Of a stretch of DNA of 64,000 nucleotides, positions 57,376 through 64,000 are shown piece after piece (position 1 is the stretch's first letter; the number at the start of each line of letters is the position of its first letter). A program made the position numbers and the translations under genes. The stretch is taken from assembly GCF_009738225.1 (NCBI RefSeq), contig NZ_CP018187.1, positions 1,250,501 to 1,314,500 on the forward strand, read 5' to 3'. The DNA is from Streptococcus salivarius (GTDB lineage: Bacteria > Bacillota > Bacilli > Lactobacillales > Streptococcaceae). A model generated the notes under the pieces. The model had not been told where the DNA came from and searched no databases. It saw only the letters and a program-made list of their open reading frames with translations.

Positions 57376-57894
57376 TTATAGTTTTAATTTAAGCAACCAG
57401 TCACAGTCTACTTTACCGTCACCAACCGGAAAATTGTGTTCTGAAAATTTTTCAAAGCCATATTTATCGTAAAAAATCTGTGCTTTGAAATTTCTTTCCC
57501 AAACACCCAACCAGGCCCAATCACAACCTAGATCACGGGCTTCCTGCAATGCAAATTCAAAGAGTTGCTTACCCAAACCCATCCCTTGGAAGGCCTGACT
57601 GATATAAATTCGTTGAATTTCAAAGGCATTGTCCAAATGCTGCTCTGTTTGGGCAGATCCGACATTAGTTTTTAGAAAACCTGCCTTTTCATCATCAACT
57701 ATAATGAAAAAGTAACGCGATTCTTCATGAGTAATTTCATCGAGCAGAACTTCCTCAGACAGTGCAGTGTCAAAGTAAGCTTGCAACTGGGAGTCTGTAT
57801 TATCATGAGCAAATGTCTCCCTAAAAGTATCTTCCGAGATAACTTTTAATTCTTCAACCTCTTCGGGAAGAACCTTTCGAATAACAACCGTCAT
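57376..57894 (-). CDS. GNAT-family N-acetyltransferase
   Basis: 172 residues. The acetyl-CoA motif QRIYISQAFQGMGLGKQLFE has Q-G-M-G-L-G-K near residues 105-112, with the later WLGVWERNFKAQIFYDKYGF block; both match spermidine/diamine-type or general GNAT enzymes (PaiA-like). It sits between pheS and pheT, an arrangement seen in streptococci. Substrate unknown. Confidence 0.87.
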   Translation of the reverse strand: MTVVIRKVLPEEVEELKVISEDTFRETFAHDNTDSQLQAYFDTALSEEVLLDEITHEESRYFFIIVDDEKAGFLKTNVGSAQTEQHLDNAFEIQRIYISQAFQGMGLGKQLFEFALQEARDLGCDWAWLGVWERNFKAQIFYDKYGFEKFSEHNFPVGDGKVDCDWLLKLKL

Positions 57895-57910
57895 GACAAT
57901 CTCCTAAACC

Positions 57911-58954
57911 TTATTTAAACTGTTCTGAGAATCGAACGTCTCCTTGGTAGAAACCACGAATATCATTTATTCCATAACGGAGCATGGCAATACGTTCTTG
58001 ACCAAGACCAAAGGCGAAACCTGAATATTCTTCAGAATCAACACCTGACATCTCAAGCACTTGTGGGTGAACCATACCAGCACCAAGGATCTCAATCCAA
58101 CCTGTCTTCTTACATACGTTACATCCTTTACCACCACACTTGAAGCATGACACGTCAACCTCAACTGAAGGCTCAGTGAATGGGAAGTAAGAAGGACGCA
58201 AACGGATTTGACGTTCTGCACCAAACATTTTTTGGATAATCATCTCAAGCGTTCCCTTAAGATCACCCATTGAGATGTTTTTACCAACGACCAAACCTTC
58301 GATTTGGTGGAACTGGTGACTGTGAGTAGCATCATCTGTATCACGACGGAAAACACGTCCTGGTGAGATCATCTTAAGTGGACCTTTAGAAAAATCGTGT
58401 TTATCAAGCGTACGAGCTTGAACAGGACTTGTGTGAGTACGAAACAAAATTTCTTCCGTAATATAGAAAGTATCTTGCATGTCACGCGCTGGGTGGTCCT
58501 TAGGCAAGTTCATACGTTCAAAGTTATAATAGTCAGTCTCAACTTCAAAACCATCAACGATTTGGAAGCCCATCCCCAAGAAAATGTCTTCGATTTCCTC
58601 AGCTGTTTGGCTAAGAATATGACGGTTCCCGAGTTTGACTTGGCGTCCTGGAAGAGTTACGTCAAGACTTTCAGAGTCAAGTTGTGCTTGAATTTTAGCT
58701 GCTTCAACAATTTTAGCTGCTTCGTCAAAAGCTTCAGTCAAAACGTCACGAACTTCGTTGACCATTTTACCAACTTTAGGGCGCTCTTCATTAGGAAGGT
58801 CTTTAAGTCCCTTCAAAAGATCCGTCAAAGAGCCTTTTTTACCTAAAACTGCAACACGCAATTCTTGTAATTCTTTAGAGTGTTCACCACGCATTTCAGC
58901 CAATTTAGCCTGCGTTGATGTTTTCAACTCTTGCAATTGTGTTTGTAAATCCAT
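57911..58954 (-). CDS. pheS: Phenylalanine--tRNA ligase alpha subunit
   Basis: 347 residues from [20 protein letters not shown] with an AAGGAA ribosome site; a longer in-frame reading would run into the T-box leader. N-terminal coiled coil (about 1-85), class II catalytic domain with motif 2 [19 protein letters not shown] near 205, Zn-like Cys pairs [17 protein letters not shown], and motif 3 [14 protein letters not shown]. Confidence 0.97.
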   Translation of the reverse strand: MDLQTQLQELKTSTQAKLAEMRGEHSKELQELRVAVLGKKGSLTDLLKGLKDLPNEERPKVGKMVNEVRDVLTEAFDEAAKIVEAAKIQAQLDSESLDVTLPGRQVKLGNRHILSQTAEEIEDIFLGMGFQIVDGFEVETDYYNFERMNLPKDHPARDMQDTFYITEEILFRTHTSPVQARTLDKHDFSKGPLKMISPGRVFRRDTDDATHSHQFHQIEGLVVGKNISMGDLKGTLEMIIQKMFGAERQIRLRPSYFPFTEPSVEVDVSCFKCGGKGCNVCKKTGWIEILGAGMVHPQVLEMSGVDSEEYSGFAFGLGQERIAMLRYGINDIRGFYQGDVRFSEQFK

Positions 58955-58984
58955 GAGATTCCTTTCTGATGTAACAATTTCGAA

Positions 58985-59193
58985 TCGCAAACAAAAACCA
59001 CATGCCAAAACTCCAACCCGGAGCGTTGACACGCGGTACCATCCGTTTTTTATCTGGTTACCCAGACCTTGATTCGCCAGCCGTTTTCATGAGTGAATTC
59101 GCCAAACTTCCCTTGAGGAGGCTTCCAGTCCATGGCCCCCAATCCCTGTCAATTTCCATAAGGTTACTAGTCTCTACGACTTCTATTCAATTA
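58985..59193 (-). ncRNA. T-box riboswitch upstream of pheS
   Basis: The minus strand carries the T-box core GGATGGTACCGCG (about 59044-59032), followed by the terminator arms CTCC-GGGTT-GGAG and T-rich sequence, and preceded by an AGAGA-containing Stem I region. The UGGU of the core would pair with an acceptor end whose discriminator base is A, as in tRNA-Phe. Uncharged tRNA-Phe should release pheS transcription. I could not place the specifier codon with confidence. Confidence 0.88.
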
Positions 59194-59198
59194 CTACC

Positions 59199-59227
59199 AT
59201 TTTATCAAAAAAATATAAAGCTTTCAA
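59199..59227 (-). promoter_or_regulatory. pheS promoter
   Basis: Minus strand TTGAAA (59227-59222), 17 bp, TAAAAT (59204-59199), directly ahead of the T-box leader. Confidence 0.7.
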
Positions 59228-59281
59228 GAGCTGACAAAGAATCCTTTAGTTAATACCAAATTAAAATTATGTCTAAGATAA

Positions 59282-59310
59282 TTGACATATCCATAGGAAC
59301 TTGCTACAAT
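59282..59310 (+). promoter_or_regulatory. Promoter P1 of the XRE/DUF3278 pair
   Basis: TTGACA (59282-59287), 17 bp, TACAAT (59305-59310). The -35 lies inside operator 1; operator 2 begins directly after the -10. Confidence 0.75.
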
Positions 59311-59324
59311 TATGTCAGATAAAG

Positions 59325-59353
59325 TTGACATATCCATAGGAACTTGCTACAAT
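59325..59353 (+). promoter_or_regulatory. Promoter P2 of the XRE/DUF3278 pair
   Basis: Identical to P1, 43 bp downstream: TTGACA (59325-59330), 17 bp, TACAAT (59348-59353). Operators 2 and 3 flank it. Confidence 0.75.
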
Positions 59354-59429
59354 TATGTCAGATAAAGTTGACATATTTAACTGCTACTTACAGTAACACA
59401 TTAGCTCGTCTTTCAGAAGGAGGCCCATT

Positions 59430-59627
59430 ATGAATCATGTCAGGGAATTTAGAAAAAATATGGGGCTTTCGCAACTAGAACTCGCAAAATCTATTGGTGT
59501 TTCCCGACAGACCATTAACATGATCGAAAATAACAAATATAACCCAACACTGGAGCTCTGTCTAAATCTAGCTAAGGCACTAAACACAGATCTTAACAGT
59601 CTCTTTTGGGATGGAAATAAGGTATAA
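59430..59627 (+). CDS. XRE-family small regulator
   Basis: A 65-residue single-domain helix-turn-helix protein: REFRKNMGLSQLELAKSIGV then SRQTINMIENNKYNPTLELC, close to YgzD/Cro-like regulators. A GAAGGAGG ribosome site lies 7 nt before the ATG. It precedes the DUF3278 gene by 26 nt and probably represses its own promoters through the phased palindromes upstream. Confidence 0.88.
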   Translation: MNHVREFRKNMGLSQLELAKSIGVSRQTINMIENNKYNPTLELCLNLAKALNTDLNSLFWDGNKV

Positions 59628-59653
59628 AGATAAAAGCTAGAAAGAGGTAAATC

Positions 59654-60199
59654 ATGAACAAAGAAACTTTCACTGACAAACTAATTAAACGTTTTTATGG
59701 TATCACAGGTCCTTTAGATGAACAAAAGCGCCAACAGGTTGATCGAATGGGTAACATAGCTTTCGTAGTTCTTTTCTTTACCTTACTTTGTGGTAATTGT
59801 ATTGCCTTTCTTATAGGCTTTAAGTACCCTGAACTTGTGGCCCGTATTTATCCTATCCTCCTCTTGATTATCATTCTGTTAGTTAGCAGCATCCTTACTT
59901 ATAAGTTAAAGATAAGTGCTGTTAATGCTTTTGACGAGGAAGAACTGACTGAGAAAGAGAAAAAACAACTTAAGCACGTGGGGCTTAAGTCAGGTTTATA
60001 CTTTGGGATTAGCATGTTCTTAGGCATGCCCCTAGTTCACTTCTTAGTTGACAATAAAGACTATTTGACAGAATTATTCTCATTCCGTAATATGCTATCT
60101 GGCATTTTTGAAGCTATCCTTTTTGGGGCTATCATGCAGGGCTTGGTCAATGCTGGTATCAAACAAGCCAAATCTCAAGCTGAGAAAGGTGACCAATAA
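59654..60199 (+). CDS. DUF3278-like membrane protein
   Basis: 181 residues with four likely membrane segments (about 33-55, 62-84, 115-130, 146-165) and charged ends. The early KRFYGITGPLDEQKRQQVDR then MGNIAF is typical of DUF3278 proteins, usually encoded beside a small XRE regulator in Lactobacillales. Function unknown; a signal-responsive membrane partner is one idea. Ribosome site AAAGAGG. Confidence 0.78.
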   Translation: MNKETFTDKLIKRFYGITGPLDEQKRQQVDRMGNIAFVVLFFTLLCGNCIAFLIGFKYPELVARIYPILLLIIILLVSSILTYKLKISAVNAFDEEELTEKEKKQLKHVGLKSGLYFGISMFLGMPLVHFLVDNKDYLTELFSFRNMLSGIFEAILFGAIMQGLVNAGIKQAKSQAEKGDQ

Positions 60200-60215
60200 A
60201 CTAAAAAGACAAAGA

Positions 60216-60245
60216 AAAATCCAGGTTTCCCAGCCTGGATTTTTT
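60216..60245 (+). terminator. Terminator after the DUF3278 gene
   Basis: AAAATCCAGG / CCTGGATTTTT around an 8-nt loop. Confidence 0.92.
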
Positions 60246-60534
60246 GCTCGAAAGAAGACTTCTTAGACTTGTTTACTCGAAGCCTAAAATGTGTCCAGAA
60301 AATCGTATCTTAACACATACACTATAACTAACTTCAAAAAACACCATATCCCCATATGACATTTCCTTAAATATTGTAACATGTCAGTGTGAAATGACAA
60401 GTCGTCCTCTTTCTCATAAACCCTAGAATCCTAATCATAGCCTTTGTTATCCCATTTTACGCAATCGATTGCGTAATTTTGAAAGCGCAGACTTTATTTT
60501 TTTCTGAAAGTCTTTGCAAATTTTTTGAGACTAT
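60246..60534. other. Gene-free interval with orphan regulatory motifs
   Basis: No coding sequence found between two terminators. It contains TGTCA-N8-TGACA (60382-60399), the same inverted repeat as upstream of the XRE gene, a perfect 20-bp palindrome TTACGCAATCGATTGCGTAA (60457-60476) of LacI-family type, and a full match to the cre consensus (60479-60494) three bases later. No gene that these could control remains nearby. Confidence 0.6.
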
Positions 60535-60569
60535 GAAAAAAGATAGTGATAAAGCTATCAACTATCTTT
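60535..60569 (-). terminator. smc terminator
   Basis: Minus strand AAAGATAGT ... ACTATCTTT followed by TTTTTC, 20 nt past the smc stop. Confidence 0.85.
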
Positions 60570-60589
60570 CATGAAAATATAATCTATTT

Positions 60590-63500
60590 TTAGTCTAAAT
60601 CAAGGTCTTTCAGTTTGACTGAAACGATTTTCGAGACACCTGACTCCTGCATGGTTACTCCATAAATAGAGTCTGCTGCAGACATGGTTCCCTTACGGTG
60701 GGTAACTACGATAAATTGACTTGACTTGTCAAAACGATTAAGGTAGTCACCGAAGCGTTTAACATTGGCTTCATCCAAAGCCGCTTCTACTTCGTCTAGG
60801 ATAACAAATGGAATAGTCTTAACACGAATGATGGCAAAGAGAAGGGCCAAAGCTGACAAGGCTTTCTCGCCACCTGACATAAGGTTAAGTGATTGAATTT
60901 TCTTACCTGGTGGCTGAACTGAAATTTCTACTCCAGCCTCTAGGAGATTGTCTGAGGTCAAAATCAAGTCAGCTGAACCTCCACCGAACATCTGCGTAAA
61001 GGTTTGTTTAAAGCTTTCTCGGATAGCCTCAAAGGTTGCTTTAAAGCGTGATTTCACTTCATCATCCATGTCATTAATGGTATTCAGAAGGAGACTCTTG
61101 GCTTCGAGCAAATCATCCTTTTGGCCGTTCAAGAAATCTAGACGTTGCTTAACCTCTTCAAATTGGGCAATAGCATCCACATTGACTGGCCCCAAAGCTT
61201 TAATCGAACGCTCAAGACCTTGCAGATTCTGGCGAGTTTGTTCGACATTGTCAAGAGGGCTAGCCTGACCTTTGGCTGCTTCAAGCGTCATCTGGTAATC
61301 TTCAGCCAACTGAGTCGCAAACTTACGAAGTGATTGACTAATCTGACTTTCACGTTCTTCCAAGCGAGTCTGTTGACGAATCAAATCCTCGTTACGATTG
61401 CCAGCTTTTGCCAAACGCTCCTCCAAATCCTCCAACTGACCTTCGTAATCTTGCACCTGAATCTTGGCACGGACAAGAGCTTGTTCCAAATCGTCTTTAC
61501 GTTGAACAGCCTCTTTATGCTGTGCTTGCAGATGGGGAAGGCGGTCAGTTTGGTCTTCATCAACCTGGTTGTTAAGGAGTGCCTTAAGACTATCCGATTC
61601 TTGCATTAACTCAGATAAGTCAGCTTGAAGACGATTGCTCTCTGTCTTCGCAAAACGCAATTCTGCCTGCAAGTCACGTTCCTTCAACTGAAGTTCAGAT
61701 TGCTTGTCTAGGAGCACCTGTTTTTGTTGACCAAGAGCATCTTTATCTTCCTTAATTGCCTCAATACGGTCGTTAATGGCCTCACGCTTGGATGCAATTT
61801 GTGCTAACTCAGCTTTAAGTTGCTCAGCCTTATCTTGCAGATTTGCACCTTCAGATCCCTGAGAATCCTGTTTGAAACTATCTACTAAGGCTTGATTTTT
61901 CTCTACATCTGACAAGGCTTGTTGATGTTCTAAGCCTAGTTTTTGCTCTTGCAGACGAGCATTCTCACCATCTACCTTAAGATCTTCTAGCGCTTTCTGT
62001 AGAGCCTTACGTTTAACCTTAAGGGCTTCAACTTTGGCTTCACTATCACTTAATTGAGCCTTAATCTGGTTAATTTCAGCAGTCAATGCATCTAGTTCAG
62101 GCTTGATAAAGAGACTATTATTTTGTTTGTTGGTACCACCAGCAAAGGCACCACCTGGACGAATCTCAGAGCCATCAAGAGTAACCATACGCACTTGGAA
62201 ACGAACCGCTCGAGCCGCCTTATTGGCATTGTCAATGGTATCAAAGATTGCCGTAACCCCAAGGAGGTTTTGGAAAATATTAGATAAGCGGTCCTCATAA
62301 GTAACCAAATCGGAAGCCATACCTATAAAACCTGGTGCATTGGCAAGACTTTGAGCAAATTGTCCATTAAGTTCACGTGGCTTAATAGTGGTCAAAGGCA
62401 AGAAGGTCGCACGTCCCTGACGATTTCGTTTCAAGTAGTCAATCGAACGCTTAGCAGCCGCTTCGTCCTCAACAATAATGTTTTGCCCGCTAGCTCCCAT
62501 AGCAATCTCAAGAGCCGTCTGATAACGCGTGTCAAAGGTTAAGTGTTCACTGACTGCGCCAATAATTCCCTGAATGGATTGGGCATTTTGAAGGACAGCC
62601 TTCACCCCTGCATAGAAATTAGAATGATTTTTCTGGATAGATTCTAGACTTTGACGACGTGCATCTTTACTTTTAAGATAATCCATGAGGTCAAACATCT
62701 GCTTTTGAGCCTCTTGGTAGTCCTTATCAAGAGCTTGATAAGTCTGAGCCTTTTCTTTGTAGCTAGCTAGGAGGTTTTGAAGACTCTCTTGGGCTGCTTG
62801 ATAAGCTTTTTGGGCTTCGCTGGCCACTTCCTGAGCGGAGAGCAAATCAGCTTGAGCTTGTTTATATTCTTCAGCTTGTGCCTCAAGCGCTTGAGTCTGA
62901 CTGTCCATGTCGTGGGTGACCTGGGTCAAACTGTTGGAAATCTTGGCTTCCTCCTGCATCAGACCAACATAATCCTCACGTAAACGTTCAATAAGTGTAT
63001 CTGGATCATCAGAAAATTGCTCCAGATCTTTTTGAATGGCAGTCAGCTCCTGAGCAATAGTATCCAATTCAGCATTCAATTCAACTTGGCCTTGGTTAAC
63101 CTTATCAAGCGAAGCTTGTGCTTCTGTTTTCAGACTCTCTAGCTCACTGAGACGAGCTTCTGTTTCTTCTTTTTTCTCTGAACGCTGCTGACTTTCCATG
63201 GTATAAAGATCAATTTGACGCTCAAAGTCACTAATAAGTCGTGTGACATCCACTAAGGTTTGTTGGTCAGAAGAAATTTGTTCTGAAATTTGATGACGTT
63301 TTTGCTTGAGTTCTTGGTTCTCCGTCTCTAAACGATGACGTTCTTCATAGTAGCTGGTTAATTTGTCCTTGACCTCTGCCAAAACTTCTTGCGTTTGGGT
63401 CAAGTCAGATTTGCCAACTTCAATATCATGGACCAAAAGATTAAGCTGTGTCTGTCTACGCTCTTCATCTAATTCCAAGTAACGTTTGGCTGTGACTGCT

Positions 63501-64000
63501 TGTTTTTCAAGGGGTTTAACCTGACCATCTAGCTCGTAGATGATATCTTCCAAACGATCAAGATTATCTTGGGTTTGATTAAGCTTGCTTTCCGTTTCTT
63601 TCTTACGTGTTTTATATTTGAGAACACCTGCGGCTTCTTCGAAAATAGCACGGCGCTCTTCAGGCTTGGCATTAAAAATAGCCTCAACACGACCTTGAGA
63701 AATAATGGAAAAAGAATCACGGCCGAGACCTGTATCCATGAAGAGGTCATGAATATCACGTAGACGAACCTTACGACCATCAATCAAGTAATCATTGTCA
63801 CCGTTTCGATAAATATGTCGCTCCACACGAATTGTTTCACCAGCACCCGCGATAAAGCCATCACTGTTATCAAGTGTGACCGCTACTTCCGCATAGTTGA
63901 GAGCCTTACGAACCTCTGTTCCTGCAAAAATAACGTCAGGCATCTTGCCCCCACGCAAGCTCTTGGCAGATGATTCACCCAGTGCCCAGCGCAGACTCTC
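60590..64000 (-). CDS. smc: Chromosome segregation ATPase Smc, N terminus cut by the window
   Basis: 1137 codons are present and read open to the right edge (first residues ESLRWALGESSAKSLRGGKM). A full protein of roughly 1180 residues would begin about 40 codons outside, with the Walker A site. Seen here are the Q-loop/N-lobe end (FSIISQGRVEAIFNAKPEER), two long coiled coils, the hinge near the middle (HLTFDTRYQTALEIAMGASG, then RATFLPL and GGAFAGGTN), signature NLMSGGEKALSALALL, Walker B FVILDEVEAALDEAN and VTHRKGTM. It forms the SMC-ScpAB condensin. Confidence 0.97.
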   Translation of the reverse strand, partial: ESLRWALGESSAKSLRGGKMPDVIFAGTEVRKALNYAEVAVTLDNSDGFIAGAGETIRVERHIYRNGDNDYLIDGRKVRLRDIHDLFMDTGLGRDSFSIISQGRVEAIFNAKPEERRAIFEEAAGVLKYKTRKKETESKLNQTQDNLDRLEDIIYELDGQVKPLEKQAVTAKRYLELDEERRQTQLNLLVHDIEVGKSDLTQTQEVLAEVKDKLTSYYEERHRLETENQELKQKRHQISEQISSDQQTLVDVTRLISDFERQIDLYTMESQQRSEKKEETEARLSELESLKTEAQASLDKVNQGQVELNAELDTIAQELTAIQKDLEQFSDDPDTLIERLREDYVGLMQEEAKISNSLTQVTHDMDSQTQALEAQAEEYKQAQADLLSAQEVASEAQKAYQAAQESLQNLLASYKEKAQTYQALDKDYQEAQKQMFDLMDYLKSKDARRQSLESIQKNHSNFYAGVKAVLQNAQSIQGIIGAVSEHLTFDTRYQTALEIAMGASGQNIIVEDEAAAKRSIDYLKRNRQGRATFLPLTTIKPRELNGQFAQSLANAPGFIGMASDLVTYEDRLSNIFQNLLGVTAIFDTIDNANKAARAVRFQVRMVTLDGSEIRPGGAFAGGTNKQNNSLFIKPELDALTAEINQIKAQLSDSEAKVEALKVKRKALQKALEDLKVDGENARLQEQKLGLEHQQALSDVEKNQALVDSFKQDSQGSEGANLQDKAEQLKAELAQIASKREAINDRIEAIKEDKDALGQQKQVLLDKQSELQLKERDLQAELRFAKTESNRLQADLSELMQESDSLKALLNNQVDEDQTDRLPHLQAQHKEAVQRKDDLEQALVRAKIQVQDYEGQLEDLEERLAKAGNRNEDLIRQQTRLEERESQISQSLRKFATQLAEDYQMTLEAAKGQASPLDNVEQTRQNLQGLERSIKALGPVNVDAIAQFEEVKQRLDFLNGQKDDLLEAKSLLLNTINDMDDEVKSRFKATFEAIRESFKQTFTQMFGGGSADLILTSDNLLEAGVEISVQPPGKKIQSLNLMSGGEKALSALALLFAIIRVKTIPFVILDEVEAALDEANVKRFGDYLNRFDKSSQFIVVTHRKGTMSAADSIYGVTMQESGVSKIVSVKLKDLDLD

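Larger units (their letters stand above)
59268..59376 (+). repeat. Three phased operator palindromes with a 43-bp tandem promoter repeat
   Basis: A 43-bp unit is perfectly repeated (59282-59324 and 59325-59367) with a third start at 59368. Each unit has TTGACA, 17 bp, TACAAT. The inverted repeat TATGTCA-N8-TGACATA begins at 59268 (one mismatch), 59311 and 59354, so sites lie four helical turns apart and flank both promoters. Confidence 0.85.

Overview
The window looks like chromosomal core sequence of a Streptococcus of the salivarius group (S. thermophilus / S. salivarius / S. vestibularis). The case rests on low-GC DNA, recognisable streptococcal housekeeping proteins (L-lactate dehydrogenase, H2O-forming NADH oxidase, DltXABCD, CiaRH, PheS/PheT) and typical streptococcal gene pairs such as divergent gyrA/ldh with srtA behind gyrA. 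I assign the group from remembered protein sequences; no search was run. I saw no rRNA genes, tRNA genes or CRISPR arrays.

Layout. 1-862: end of the ciaRH two-component operon. 1061-4747: fhs (one-carbon metabolism, with a PurBox), then coaB-coaC and a pantothenate-type ECF S component. 4829-10600: phosphoglucomutase, metE-metF with two MET-boxes, and a small membrane protein. 10747-15331: fused PabB-PabC for folate synthesis and a P2-type Ca2+ ATPase. 15499-19951: the dlt operon including the tiny dltX. 20126-30192: a long minus-strand block of two ABC exporter halves, a lysozyme-like wall enzyme, a nucleoid-associated protein, glyA, a GNAT, sua5, prmC, prfA and tdk. 30377-37135: add, a YghU-like GST, a DHH phosphodiesterase (Pde2-like), apbE, rpmE2, a divergent Nramp-like transporter and a secreted DUF1002 protein.

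37249-41634 is the accessory spot. A glyoxalase/VOC gene is split by about 4 kb flanked by a 17-bp direct repeat. The insert carries one intact 899-residue gene, with nine near-identical 41-residue helical repeats joined to a DUF2971-like C-terminal domain, plus a decayed IS30-family transposase gene. This is the best candidate for an undescribed system.

41671-54596: srtA, gyrA, ldh, nox, an ABC-F protein, and a vitamin B6 salvage cluster (two ECF S components around a pyridoxine kinase). Next come a lipoprotein, a MocR-type regulator whose PLP lysine is replaced by methionine, and a stand-alone ATP-cone protein. 54665-59204: pheT, a GNAT and pheS, with a T-box leader before pheS and an unusual structured leader before pheT. 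59268-60199: an XRE regulator plus DUF3278 membrane protein, preceded by three operator-like palindromes phased 43 bp apart. 60246-60534 holds orphan regulatory motifs with no gene. 60590-64000 is smc, cut by the window edge.

Many genes link through folate and one-carbon metabolism (fhs, metF, metE, glyA, pabBC), cofactor supply (CoA, B6, FMN transfer) and cell-envelope maintenance (dlt, srtA, lysozyme-like enzyme, CiaRH).
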